The notes beneath the pieces are model-generated. The model did no database searches. It worked only from the letters and a program-made list of their open reading frames with translations, and was not told the origin of the DNA. From Cyanidiococcus yangmingshanensis (taxonomy: Eukaryota > Rhodophyta > Bangiophyceae > Cyanidiales > Cyanidiaceae): DNA of 64,000 nucleotides. The stretch is taken from contig VWRR01000007.1 in NCBI GenBank assembly GCA_013995675.1, forward strand, positions 248,001 through 312,000, written 5' to 3'. Both the position numbers and the translations under genes were made by a program. This document shows positions 12,901 to 24,200 of the stretch, in pieces (position 1 is the first letter of the stretch; every line of letters begins with the position of its first letter).

Positions 12901-13812
12901 TGGATGTTGCTACGACGACTCGGCAATGGAAATACCGTCGAATCGATAGAGAATAGCTAATTCATGCAGCGAAGCAGACTTGACGGTGGCGCCAAGAGAG
13001 CGACGTTTCAGCGCATGGCATTATGTCGCTCAACTGAAGTGCAGAGCGACGTTGCACCGGCGGTATCCTCTATACGATCGATAGGAAAGGTGAATTTCAT
13101 GTACCGATTTCTGCGTGGATAGATAAATCCTCTGAAAGATGTATGCGTCTGCATGGCTGGTTGCGATTCGCTCCCCTGCAAGACTCGTTGACGAGCGTTG
13201 TTGTCGGCTTGTGAGAACTTGTTTCGCGCGAGCGTGCGCTTACATGGATCGTCAGCGATCTTCCAGAGCATATCATTTGACCAGTGACCCAAGCGCATGA
13301 CTTTGATTCGCGTCGTTGTGGCTCGGTCAGCAAAAGGTCGCTCTCGGCAAGCTGTTTCGCACCGAGGAATGTCGGTGTCCGATCGAAGCGTATGCAGCAG
13401 CCAGCTCGTCCTCGAAATCGCTCGTATCGATGGCATTCTATTGGTCAGCGAATGAGTGGGTGCTTCAGGCGTTCGCGTGCAACAGAGTCATGCAAGGCCA
13501 GCTGCTTGCTTGTTAACGGCTCGCCTCGAATAGGCAAATCGTCGGCGTCGATCTGTCGTAGGACTGGAGTTCCAGCTATTCAACGAGGCAACCGATTCAT
13601 GTGTACAATGAAAAGAGATCATACAGCCGTTCTATCGAATTGATGTCTTCGCGGGTTTGGTCTCAATACGAGCCACTTGCAGCTGTTCGCTCCAGCAACA
13701 GCCGTGTCGATTGCCCAGGATCTTGAGACAACTTCAGCGACGGTACATCGATTCGGATCCCAGCGCATTCAGACGAGGCTCGTCAAGCGTGCTCGAGAAC
13801 AACATCATCACG
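12901..13812. other. Intergenic region containing a frame-broken coding-like stretch
   Basis: This separates the convergent VPS13-like and prenylcysteine-oxidase-like genes. The only content seen is the minus-strand coding-like stretch at 13008-13640, listed separately. 12901-13007 and 13641-13812 show nothing recognisable. Confidence 0.4.
13008..13640 (-). other. Possible small unidentified gene, frame-broken
   Basis: On the minus strand, coding-like segments follow one another in different frames: an ATG-led piece near 13.63 kb, one containing RQIDADDLPIRGEPLTSKQL, an acidic piece (DFEDELAAAYASIG), and an ATG-led 142-codon ORF (13008-13436) containing RLGHWSNDMLWKIADD. Two joins are +1, but a join near 13.45 kb does not fit a single +1 shift because stops overlap there. 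It may be one broken gene, two tiny genes or chance. No family was recognised. Confidence 0.3.
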
Positions 13813-16072
13813 CTATTCGATCCAGCCAACAGCGTTAAAAGGTGACTGCAGTATGCGCTCGTAACGCGGCAGCTCCGCCGGCGAAGGCGCAATCCACCTG
13901 ATATGATCTTCTAGAAGGGTGCACGTCATCCGCGCGCCTAACGCCATCATCTCCAATCCAGGGGCCAAACGCTTCATCATCGCCGGGTAGAGCAAGCGAG
14001 CACCAAGCACTGTGACAAGCTCTTTGTTCATATCGGCATGCTGCCGCAGAGGATAACACCGGAACGAGTGAAACGGCGAGACGTAGACGCCGTGGGGTTC
14101 AAAGTTTGCATCGGTGGCAGTACTCTCTTCACTCGTGTTGGTGTCACGTCGAAACAGCGGTCGCAAGCAAGCGTTCAGAAACGGAGCCGCTTGGGACGTC
14201 GATGCTTCTGACGACTCGTGACCGGTTGGATCTTCCGCATGGCACATATCATCTGGTTTCAAACAAGGCACGTCTCTGCACTGCCCAGTGGCCAGAAACA
14301 GTAGGCGATACAGGTAGCGCGGTGCTGCTTTTTGGCGACCATCTGTATGCTGGTCAATTTTGGCAATCCGATCGATGCGAACGAGTCCCAATTCGTTTGC
14401 AGCCGCCGGTCGCAATATCTTTGGTCGTTGTTGGAGCGATTCGGTACAAGATACGGTTGAGGTCTTGGCGTCAACATAAAGTGGCGTTTTGAGCACGATC
14501 AGATCAGGAAAACGGTCTTCGGTCTGGTAGCCACACTGCATGAGCACAGAATCGGCAAGGCGCCCCACAACGATCGCAACGACGCGCCTATCTTGTCCTC
14601 GGTTCGCGACCGACCCTTCAGCCGTCGGCACTCTTGTCACCGACTCATCAGCGCCTCGATCCACAGCCACCTTCGTTGTAGGGGTCGTGTTGATGAGTGA
14701 CGCTTCGTTTGTCTCGCTCTGTGACGAAGAATCATTCATTGAGATCATTTGTGCTGCATTCGCGTTCTGCATCGCGCGATCAGACAACTGCGACGGATGA
14801 ACAGATTCAACGGGGGCGATGCCACGTGCTGCCTCCCTGAGCGGGTGCTCGATCCGGGACATGTCCAGATCTGCAATCGATGGTGGCTGCGCACACGCAA
14901 TCACTACCGCATCAAAACATAGATCAAGCGTGGGCATGTCCTTGTCCAGCTCCAGTCGCCAGCAAGGCAGGTCTTGAGCAACTGTTGGCGACTTGTCCTG
15001 GAAGATTCGTGTGACCCGACAGTGGCGCAAAACACGTGCTCCACTCTGCTCCACGAGGCGCTGGCAGAGGGTCTCGAGGCCCTCGCGAACCCCGTACTCG
15101 TCAGCATCATAGAGATTGAGCGCCGCCATGGCCCGCAGGCCAGCGAATCCATTCACTTGCAAGAGGAGATGCGACGGCCGATCTTGAGCCTCGTTTCCGG
15201 CCGACCATCCGAAAACTTCTCGCAGCGCGACTGGCTCTAGAATATACTCAGCGAACGCGAGTCGAATACGTGCATCTCGACAGACCTCGGCAACGCTGGT
15301 GACCGCCCACGAGCGCATATCTGAAGTCTGCAGGAACTGAGCCACAGACCAACAGTAGGCAACACCCTGGTGGTAAATGCGGCGCCATTGATCCGCGAAT
15401 CCGGCGCCTAGAAGCGTCGTGTAACGAGAAGAGGTACCAAATCGGCGGAAGAGTTGCAACTTCTGCCACGATCTCATCAAGGCCCAATGGAGAAAGTAGA
15501 GGTATGGCATTTGACTTATCGACATCCACATGAAGCTCAATCCAATGATAACCCAACCTAGTCGAGGCAACCAACGTTCATGGATGAGCGCCACGCGCAT
15601 GGCCAGCATCGCCAATAGAAAAGGGAGCAGCTGTGAAAGCCCGCTATGCTCAAACACACTCGTGACCCAGTCGAAAAACGGCAGTCCACCGAAAGAGCAG
15701 TATGAGACCAAGGGCCCATCGCCCTCCGCCGGCCAGTCAAGCACCGCCGAGCTGAAGAGACCGCCATGCGAGGGACTAGAGGCGCGGCGGGCCTGGATGC
15801 TCAGCCCGCTGCGCCGAACAAGCTCGTGCATACGCAGATCGTGAGCAGCAAAAGTGTCCCAGAGACCAACCTCAACGTTCACTCCATGGACGCAGGCGCT
15901 TCGCACCGAACCGCTCAGACGACCACGCTGCTCCAGGAGTACAATCTCAGTGCCCTGAGGTCGCAGTGCTCTCCTGGTCAGAGACACTGTTTTGCAAACA
16001 TTTTAACGCACGTGCAACCTGGTACGCACAGAGACAACCGCAACAACCGCCACCGATGATCGCGACACGCAT
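13813..16072 (-). CDS. Prenylcysteine oxidase / farnesylcysteine lyase-like flavoprotein
   Basis: Members of this family oxidatively cleave the thioether of prenylcysteine left after degradation of prenylated proteins. The ATG at 16072 opens a dinucleotide-binding motif (MRVAIIGGGCCGCLCAYQVA). After a +1 frame change near 16.0 kb (in or near an A4 run) a 724-codon frame continues with TEIVLLEQRGRLSGSV, the second strand and acidic end of the FAD fold. Lyase-like features follow: VNGFAGLRAMAALNL with a DADEYGVREGLETLCQRL block, and a C-terminal FAD-closing part (VLGARLLYPAMMKRLAPGLE). Unusual are two strongly hydrophobic stretches around residues 110-185, probably membrane segments, and a long Ser/Thr-rich insertion near the middle. 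At about 750 residues it is longer than plant or animal relatives of about 500. A more general FAD amine-oxidase-like enzyme remains possible. Confidence 0.6.
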
Positions 16073-17637
16073 TGATCCTTGTTCGCGTACACGCACACGC
16101 ACTTGTGATGCGTGCGTGCAACGTGTCCACCAGCGCCTGTTTCGCGTTACCACGCAACGCAGTCAATCCCAGTTTTCGTCCTTGAAAGCAAGGACTGTCA
16201 GCTGTTCCTGAAAATAAATTTCCTCTCAAAGAACCGATGTAGACCGCTGGTTCAGACCGATCGCGAATACTGCACGCAGGTAGCGAACTTGTCCACGAGT
16301 GGCATGCGTGTGCGCCAGCGGGTGTGTACAGCGCGCGTCTGAGGCAGGCGGCGCTCAGGGGAAGCCTCGCTGGCCACGCCCCCGTTTGGATCGGCGCCGG
16401 CCGCTCGTCCGCATCTCGGTCGCATCTACGGCCGATGATGATGATGCGGCGTCGGGCGCATGCTCTTCGTGGATGCTGGGATCTCCGCGACGAGACACCC
16501 TTCGCGTGCGTGTCCCTGCATCTGGTCGCGTGACACCCGATTTTCTCTATGTTTTTCTGGAATGAGTCTCGATCGAGGCATTTAGGTGAATGATCGCGTA
16601 GGCAACTTGTCTCTTGTTGGCCACTCCATGGGCAGTGGGTGAGTTCTAGGGCGACTCGAAATCGTTGGCTCGGGTTGAAGACATCGGCGCGAGTTGCATA
16701 CATGATGACAAATGCATGAGTGCAGCACCCGTTTTCGCCGACAATGATGGTTCTCCTGACGATCACGTGCTGGACATCTTGTGATCGAACAAAGTTCAAT
16801 AGGTTTCTGGTGCAATTGTTTTCTCTGGAGGTCAACGTATAGCCCTCTCGACAGGGGGAAGCAAGGATGCGAGTCCCGAATCCGTTGTCAGAGAAAGCAT
16901 CCAACTGGGCCGCGTAGCCGTCTACAGCCGAAATGGTGCGTCTCCTAACATCCCCATCCTGTCTCGTTCCAGGTACAATCGCGGGTAACACTGCGAGAAC
17001 AAGGATAGATATATATCTGGTAGTGCTGGATATTTTGTTGACGACACCAGTAACATCACGCTGTTTATCGCGCAAACGATTCAGTCACGGCAAAGGGGGA
17101 AACGTCCAACGTGCAGCGAGTGTACACGCGGACGTCGATCGCACGGGCGTAACAGGCTCTCGGAACGGATGCAATCACCGCCAAATTCGACCGAGTTCGC
17201 TCCAGGAACGAGACCTCTATTTCCCCGTTAACCTACGAAAGCGCGATGCAACGCTCTACGAAGCATCCGTGGGTCCCCGCCAGGGCATCAAACGGGAGCC
17301 CTTCCCAATCAGTCCACGTCAGCACCCTTGCGCGATGATCGCCAATAGGACACGTGTCCGGACAGCATTGCCCGAACGATGATAACGCCCCGCCGGGGAC
17401 ATGCCCTGGCCACGAGGGGGCGCGCGACGTCGCCCCGCTCGCCTCCGGTGCCGGGGACCCGCGACGTGTCCCCCTCGAACGAGGACGGCGTACCGCATGC
17501 GTGTCGCCTCGCGGTGCGCTGCAGGGACACGCCGCACGGCCAATTTGGAAAGCGGCGTTTTCCTGTCAACGTGCGTCTCTGCGTTCATGTTCGCTGACAG
17601 CATAACAGAGCGAGCAAGTGCAGTTTAGTTTGGGGAT
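16073..17637. other. Spacer upstream of the MAP kinase, with a GC-rich island
   Basis: No confident gene is present. The minus frame from 17075 is open for 365 codons to 15978 but begins only with TTG and overlaps the next gene. Its first 170 codons contain a hydrophobic segment (YISILVLAVLPAIVPG) and several Cys, so a small secreted protein at about 16.56-17.05 kb cannot be excluded. From about 17.35 to 17.56 kb the sequence is very GC-rich, with an inverted repeat GGGGAC/GTCCCC at 17453-17473. This may be part of the MAP kinase promoter region. Confidence 0.35.
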
Positions 17638-18798
17638 ATGCACGCTTCAATCGTACAGGAGGCGGGCGATGCCAATCGGCCTTTCAAAACCTATCTGGTT
17701 GGGAATACCAAGTTCACAGTGCCAGCGCACTATGAACTGGTGCGGCCACTAGGGCAGGGAGCGTACGGCCTCGTTGTTGCTGCTCGCGATGCCCGCACTG
17801 GCGCAGGTATCGCCATCAAGAAAATCAGTCGAGTGTTTGCTCATGTCACTGATGCGCGGAGAACTCTACGCGAAATAAAGCTTTTACGACACTTTCGGCA
17901 CGAAAATATTATTGATCTCGTAGACTTGTTCGTTGAGCCGAGTGCCACGTCCGCCGACTTTGACGACGTTTACTTGGCCAGTACGCTCTTAGATACGGAC
18001 CTGCACCAGATTATTGCATCCGGTCAAAAGTTGACGGATGACCACTTTCAATATTTTATCTACCAAATTCTAAGGGGCTTGAAATACGTCCATTCAGCGA
18101 ATGTACTTCATCGGGATCTGAAACCGAGCAACCTCCTGGTGCGTGCCAACTGCGACCTCGTCATTGCGGACTTTGGCTTGGCGCGGGCTTCTCATCCGCG
18201 CGCGGACGATGCGAGCAATCAGATGTTTTTGACAGAGTATGTGGCGACCCGCTGGTACAGGGCCCCAGAGATTATGTTGTCCTGGCGACATTACACTTCA
18301 GCGGTCGACATCTGGTCGGTGGGATGCATTTTCGCTGAGCTGCTGGGCCGTAGGCCGCTGTTCCCTGGGCGCGATTACCTCCACCAGCTGCAATTGATTA
18401 CACAAGTGCTTGGGACACCATCCGAGGCGGACTTGATGGATGTCGCCAGTGATCGAGCGAAGCGCTTCATGCAATCGTTACCGGTGCGAACGCCGATGCG
18501 ATGGAAGGACATTTTCCCACGTTGCGAGAACCCGCTGGCGCTGGATCTTTTATCCCAGATGCTTTGCTTTTCACCCGAGCGACGTATCACTGTGCAGGAG
18601 GCACTGGCGCATCCGTATATGGAAAAGTGCGCGGACGTGAACGACGAGCCAGTCTGTGATCGGGCGTTTGACTTTTCGTTTGAGGAGCGGGCGGATCGGG
18701 GCGGTGCCACCGAAATACGCCAGATGCTCTGGGAGGAGATCAAAGGATTTGGGCTCCAGCAGCAACCGAATGGGCGCATGGCAACGCTGGCACCGTAG
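17638..18798 (+). CDS. ERK-type mitogen-activated protein kinase
   Basis: This is a complete 386-residue serine/threonine kinase made almost entirely of the catalytic domain. Visible motifs are the Gly-rich loop GQGAYGLV (39-46), the ATP-binding Lys in AIKK (about 61), the catalytic loop HRDLKPSNLL (from 158), DFG (178-180), the activation loop with the dual-phosphorylation motif TEY (199-201) followed by VATRWYRAPE, and the MAPK insert region. TEY places it with ERK-like rather than p38 (TGY) or JNK (TPY) kinases. It should be switched on by a MAPK kinase phosphorylating Thr199 and Tyr201 and act in cytosol and nucleus; its pathway cannot be told from the sequence. The frame is unbroken and no intron is seen. 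Confidence 0.93.
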   Translation: MHASIVQEAGDANRPFKTYLVGNTKFTVPAHYELVRPLGQGAYGLVVAARDARTGAGIAIKKISRVFAHVTDARRTLREIKLLRHFRHENIIDLVDLFVEPSATSADFDDVYLASTLLDTDLHQIIASGQKLTDDHFQYFIYQILRGLKYVHSANVLHRDLKPSNLLVRANCDLVIADFGLARASHPRADDASNQMFLTEYVATRWYRAPEIMLSWRHYTSAVDIWSVGCIFAELLGRRPLFPGRDYLHQLQLITQVLGTPSEADLMDVASDRAKRFMQSLPVRTPMRWKDIFPRCENPLALDLLSQMLCFSPERRITVQEALAHPYMEKCADVNDEPVCDRAFDFSFEERADRGGATEIRQMLWEEIKGFGLQQQPNGRMATLAP

Positions 18799-18984
18799 AC
18801 ACATCGTCTTGTCTTCTCTTGTCTCGTCTCGCTAGGAGCTGAACCCAAAGTCGTTTGCAGAGGCATCGAGCTCGTTCTTTTAATAGGACGCAGTGCATCT
18901 GAAAAGTCGTGATGCGATGGCACTATCGTTGTGCTCGTTTGGATTCAAGTGCTGGTTTTTATGTAAACGTTCATACAGGCGGGT

Positions 18985-19022
18985 GATGATGATGATAATC
19001 GTGGCGGTGGTGGTGGTGGTGG
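18985..19022. repeat. Simple GAT and GGT triplet repeats
   Basis: Short runs of GATGATGATGAT and GGTGGTGGTGGTGG lie between the MAP kinase 3' end and the convergent methylsterol oxidase. They are ordinary microsatellites with no coding role seen. Confidence 0.7.
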
Positions 19023-19049
19023 AACTCGACCAGCAAATGCCGCTTCCCA

Positions 19050-19868
19050 TTAACGGCTCTTGGCTGTCTTTCGTTGCTTGTATGCCAGATTAGTCCCATA
19101 GATCTCATCACAGAATGTGAAGATACTGGCATAGTTTCCGCTGTACAAATAATGGTGATAATCGTGGTGTTCTGTTCCACCATAAAAAGGCAAGTAGCAG
19201 TTCAGGTTCCAGCGGAATTCATAGCCACTGTGAATATCAATGGCTTCGTACTGACGAAGCATCATCCAAACAAGCGTGGTGAAGAGGTGCGAGGACAGCA
19301 GAACAGGTCCGGCGATGGTTGGTACGCCCAAGAGAATCACCTCCAGAGGATGCGCATCAGTGGCCGCTAGACTGAATGGGGCACTCCACTGGTGGTGCCA
19401 ATAATGGATATGCCGATACAGCCATGGCGTGTGTAACCAACGATGGATCCAATAATTCCCAAAATCCTCGATCACGAAGCACGTGATGACCTGAAGCACC
19501 ACGACATCCGCGCGCGGCAACGGAGGGTCACGACGTACCCCGACCCAGCGAAAGATCGGATATGAAGAAGCGATGAGTGGTAGCATGACGCCGAGGAAGA
19601 GGAAAATCAGCGAGACGGTGCAACGCAGCAGCGCCCTCGCCCCCGGGTACCATTGCTTCTGAACTTTGGCATCGCGAGCCAGACCTGGCCGCCAAACATC
19701 CAAAACGAGATAAGGCACACAGCCCATGAAGTAGCCCAGAACCAGTGCCGCAAACAGGCCGCCGACTGTCATTTGGAACTCGGTGGAGCGACGACACAAC
19801 ACGGTCCAGAGATGCTGCAAACCGCCCCAGGAGGCGATCAGCCCGAGGACAGCGAGCTCCAGGATCAT
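19050..19868 (-). CDS. SMO: C4-methylsterol oxidase (fatty acid hydroxylase superfamily)
   Basis: The 272-residue membrane protein carries the three His boxes of di-iron membrane hydroxylases: HRWLH (142-146), HYWHH (155-159) and HDYHH (near 235-239). The wording around them (EDFGNYWIHRWLH, then RHIHYWHHQWSAP, and IYGTNLAY at the end) matches sterol C4-methyl oxidase (yeast ERG25, plant SMO) better than the C5-desaturase or C22 hydroxylase branches. It oxidises the C4-methyl group of sterol intermediates in the endoplasmic reticulum. Hydrophobic segments at residues 1-25, 35-57 and 82-103 fit the family. It ends with TAKSR; no clear KKxx retrieval motif is seen. CYP51, an earlier step of the same pathway, lies at 62-63.7 kb but is not adjacent. 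Confidence 0.88.
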   Translation of the reverse strand: MILELAVLGLIASWGGLQHLWTVLCRRSTEFQMTVGGLFAALVLGYFMGCVPYLVLDVWRPGLARDAKVQKQWYPGARALLRCTVSLIFLFLGVMLPLIASSYPIFRWVGVRRDPPLPRADVVVLQVITCFVIEDFGNYWIHRWLHTPWLYRHIHYWHHQWSAPFSLAATDAHPLEVILLGVPTIAGPVLLSSHLFTTLVWMMLRQYEAIDIHSGYEFRWNLNCYLPFYGGTEHHDYHHYLYSGNYASIFTFCDEIYGTNLAYKQRKTAKSR

Positions 19869-20449
19869 CAGGCAAACGCTGTATCAAGACACCTATTCGG
19901 TGGCAAGTGCCCCGTTTCTATGGAAGCGCTTTGGATTTGGTCCTGCGCAAACCAAGTTCTCGCTCAAGCAACGTTGCGTCCAACGAGCGAGGGCACTTGT
20001 CGGTGCTTGGCTCCAGGCGCTGCCCACAAGTACAGGTCCAATGCTTCCGCGGCAGGGTGCGGGTCGCAGAGCCTCACCACGCAACTAAACCAGCAAAAGA
20101 AGCGTTCAGAAAAAGTGCCTTTCCACCCAAGAACAGACTTCAGTACAATGCAGGAGGCAAAGAGGTGTGCCACTTCCCGGCTTTCTACCGTCGCTTCGTC
20201 GTGAAACTGGCCGCAACGCTGAACGTCGCTCCTGCGTTTGATAGAGGTTTCCGGACACTCCCGTTGGCAAGCGCAGCTGTCAATAGAGCCGCACCTTCTC
20301 GCAAGGACCGAAGTGCAGTTCCTGACGCCGGTTCGTAGGTTTAACTCCACTCAAGGAAGTGAGACCAAAGGAGTAAGCAATGAATGAAGCAACGCTGGTG
20401 AATGCCACCAGCCATGCCACGTCTCTTGGTGTTGTTTAATATTGGACTA

Positions 20450-20692
20450 TCATGTTCTATAAAGTATATGATGATACAGCATTTGCACGCATGGCGGATC
20501 ATTCCATGAATGTTCATAAAAATACATGTAGAGCCCAAAATATATAAGAACATCCAACAGGATTTGGGACCACCGCGTGCGGCCTCGCTTCCCATGGGCG
20601 AATGGACTCGCCTGCCATTCAAATCCCTGGGTCTCCGGCATCTCCTTGGTTACACGACCAACCTCCTGTGATATTGCTCGTTCTTCAATCAT
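20450..20692 (-). CDS. Possible small single-pass membrane protein
   Basis: An ATG-led ORF of 80 codons. A charged N-terminal half with a basic patch (GKRGRTR) is followed by one hydrophobic, aromatic-rich segment (ILLDVLIYFGLYMYFYEH), the layout of small mitochondrial inner-membrane subunits. No family was recognised. The local sequence is AT-richer than the neighbouring genes, so chance is possible. Confidence 0.3.
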   Translation of the reverse strand: MIEERAISQEVGRVTKEMPETQGFEWQASPFAHGKRGRTRWSQILLDVLIYFGLYMYFYEHSWNDPPCVQMLYHHILYRT

Positions 20693-20707
20693 GGCAGAGA
20701 CGATTTT

Positions 20708-21282
20708 CTAATAGATGAAAAGAAGCTGGACGCATCCTACACCGGATGATTTCAACTTGATGACGCCATGAACCTTGACGGGGGGATGCGGATATTCAAC
20801 AACCCTGTTCCGCGTCTCGTTGCCAATGTGTATCAACAGTTTACCGCTCGCACCGAGCACCTTGGAGTAGATAGTATTTCCGAGATGAAATCGAACATCT
20901 ACAAGTCGAGTGAATGCTTTGAGTCCATCGATTATAGACGGGTGCTTTCCATTTATCTGTGGCCTTCTACAACGAAGAGGACGCCCACTGGACTCATCAA
21001 CGAGCAACGCTTCCCGATTCTTGACATGCACTACATGTCTGCGGTGTGTAACGCTTTGCCCAGAAACCCAGGGAGTGCTCTCGTCGCGAGAATGACTCCA
21101 TTCTGGTGCGACTCACTGTGCAACGATTGCGTCATCGCCTGCAAAAGACGCAGCGGCATCGAAACCGCGGACGCCTCTTGCTGCAGCACGTTGCAACCTT
21201 GAAGCGCCATACATAGAATTGGGGACCGGTTCCTGTCGCGGCAACTTGTGAATGCGCCACACCATATCCACAATGGCGCCAC
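20708..21282 (-). other. Coding-like stretch, unidentified, frame-broken
   Basis: An ATG-led ORF starts only 10 bases downstream of the CPSF160 stop (21282, ending MPLRLLQAMTQSL.. to 21031). It is followed in another frame by 107 open codons (20708-21031) with a beta-rich look (FHLGNTIYSKVLGASGKLLI). The plus strand of the same stretch also has an ATG-led 144-codon ORF (20768-21202), so the coding strand is not settled. The LLIHIGNET.. part faintly recalls Ctf8, too weakly to assign. Confidence 0.22.
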
Positions 21283-21291
21283 GAAAACATT

Positions 21292-24200
21292 TTACAGCAC
21301 CTGTAGCACTGCTTCCACACTGCTGAAAATCGACTCGAAGAGCATCTCTTGGGGAACACCGAGTTTGCGCGCAATCTCCTTCCGGCGCGGTGTATCCAGA
21401 AACCCGTAGAGCTGCAGAACATCACCGTCAAGGATTGTTCGTCGGGACTTTTGCAGACCACCTCGCAATGTTAACGCTCGCATCGTCCGGAACGTACGGG
21501 CATTGAGCGCCCATTTCCGAACTTCAGGCTCGAGCATCAGGTACAGACTAGCCAGACTGAGTTTTTTGGCGGTCGGACGTAGTAACGGACAGATCAAGGA
21601 GATCATTCCGTCAGCTGTTCCAACGAGCACAACATGTGTATTCCAGAGGATTGGCAACTCATTGTTCGCTTCTTGTATCCTCGGATCATCGATGCGTACC
21701 CGACGGAGCACGTTTGCTCGCGAGCCGATATGCATGGCGGCTTCAAAAGTCATTCGCGTACCGCCACCAGACTCGGGGTCCAGCGGACTGGGAATGCTCA
21801 GTTCGAGAATGTTGCCCAGCATATCCGCTGAGATGACACAGGCCTGCGTGCCGTGCATGACCCACTCGGAGGCAACCAGTTCACGAGGCGCTTCATCTCG
21901 ACAGAGAAAGTTCTGGGAAACGTTGCGCTCTCGCCAGAAGAGGAACGATACGCCCAAGCGCAGATCTGATGCCAGAATGTACTGCTTCAGCGTGGTCACA
22001 TGGGAGAAAAACAGGTTGATGCCGGGATAGTAGGAGATACATGACATTTCATCCTCGATGAGTTTGTACACTTCAAGCCGCGGGCCTGCACTGCAACAAA
22101 TGAAGCCACCCTTAATGGGCGCGACAGAAGATACTGCTCCTTTGACCTCTGTCGCTGCCAGGGTTTGCATTTGGTAGAGTGTTCGTCCGTGGCCCTCCTG
22201 TCTACTGATCTCAAATACCAGCAATCGACCACGAATGGTGGTATCCTCACCGCGGACGTAGGTCGTGCCCACGACAAGCACGTCACGTTCCGTAAAACGC
22301 GGCACTTCCTCATCCGCTGTCCGTTGAAAGTGTCGGATTCTGGTAGAACACATCGACAATCCCACTTCCGTCTGTTCCAGCTCGTAGCGAGCGAGCACTT
22401 CGAAAGAGTGTCGGGCGAAGAGCACGACGGCGTGCTGGTCGACAAGCAGCGGTAAATCCCGAGCTCGCTCCGACTGAAAACGACGACGTTTTTGTTCCTC
22501 AAACTCAGCCATGGGATCTGTATTCCCGTCGGGTTCATCCAGTGAGATGCTCTCATCGAGCTCATGAGTCTTGACGGGCAACGCAGCCGTACCATTCGAA
22601 TCCTTGTCGATTTCCATGGCATCTTCGGAGACGTCTACATCCGCAACGGGTCCATGTTGGCCAATGCTCTTGTCCAGAGAACGTACTCGAGTGCTCGGTC
22701 GCCCTGCAGTGCTCAACCTCGCGTTCGCGCTCTGGCTCACATGCTCCGCGACAACCTCTACATCCGCAGCAGCAGCACTAGTCCCATTCCCTTGCTCTTT
22801 TTGTTGTTGTTTCCGACGAGCATGACGTAATGCCGCTTCGTAACGATTCCCTTCTAGCAGGTACCTGACGACTGCCTCGGTTGCGGGCACGGAGCGACCA
22901 GCAATGGCCAGAATCGTATCAGTAGACGGGTCATGCAAAAGTCGTTCAACGTATTCGCTCTCTGACCATGCATGTTTCTGAACCAGAAAATGCCCTACTG
23001 CTCTGGTATGGGCCAGGCTTGGCCACTGGCCAATACGTACCGTTCCATCGGTTGCAACAGAGACGAATCCGTATGGACATGCCTCGGCGTGGTGCAGCTC
23101 GGTCAGGGAGAGCAGGCCAGGGCCGCGCACTGGATGCACTGTCGGATAACCAGCGTCTCCCAGTACAATGTAGACCCTTTGGCCGATAATGGTCAGACCG
23201 GACTTGCCCTGAATGTTTTGGAATGGCATGAGACGCATCGCTCCCGAGCGGCGACTGCCTGTTTTGCCGTCTCGCTCCGTGGCGCCGGTTGTCGCCCCAG
23301 TGGACGATATCCCGCCTCCAGGCGCTGTCATTGCCGAGCCAAACGGAGGCATGAATGCGGTGCTCAGAGCGTTGCCACCGATACGCGTGAAACAGAGCTT
23401 GCCGCCTGCAGCGACAAAACCCTTGTAGATGATGACTTCACCGGACGCTAAGATCGCCGCCAGAACTGGACATACACGGGACCCGAGGTCCTTCAGACAA
23501 ATGTCGAGTACTTTGCCCTGGCGAAGGCGTCGCGCAACTGGCTCATTCGGCGCAGAGGCAGCCTCCGAGAATGATTTTGCAGTAGCTTCAGTAACGTCTC
23601 GACTCGATCTGGGATATGTGTCCGTCACAAGTGGCTTGCTTTTGGAGCTCGGCTCATTCGCATCCTCATTCAAGAGGTGAGCGGTGCCGAATGCACTCGG
23701 GACGTTCTCGGGCAGTGGCATCTCCGGAGTTGCTGGTCCTGCTCCTCGCCGCCAGGATGCATCGCCCTCTGTCGGTCGTACCCCGTTTGGACGATCATCA
23801 CGAATATTCGCGACTCCGAGGAAGAAGCGCTTGCATTGCAGCAACAGTAACGGCGGCTGATCACCAGCCAGACCGTACAAGTACAGCGCACCGTCTACCG
23901 TGGCTGCTGCCAGGAAACAATCCAGGCTTGGCGGAATGCTTCGCCTCGATATTGCACGGGGTGACGCAGTCCCCTCCGACGAAAGAATTCGTTCATCACC
24001 CGGTACTTGAGTTCGTTTCGGTTGCTGTTTCCATCCGTTCGTACCGTAAAGAAACTGTTCTTCTTCCGCAAGCTCAATCAATAGGTCTGGTGAGTCGAGG
24101 GTATGCGTACGGTTGGCTTCCGAATCCAGAACCAATGACATCTCATCGTGAGTGCCAGACGCAGTCGTCTTTGCGTTCCGCAGATAGGATTCAGTTGACT

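Larger units (their letters stand above)
19869..21291. other. Intergenic region with two short coding-like stretches
   Basis: This lies between the methylsterol oxidase and CPSF160 genes, both minus strand. It contains an ATG-led 80-codon ORF (20450-20692) and a coding-like stretch at 20708-21282, each listed separately. 19869-20449 shows overlapping open frames on both strands but nothing convincing. Confidence 0.4.

Noticed and set aside
15978-17075. 365-codon minus ORF upstream of the prenylcysteine-oxidase-like gene
   Set aside because: It starts with TTG, becomes Arg/Cys-rich low complexity in its second half and overlaps the next gene. Only its first part might be real, so it is mentioned under the spacer.
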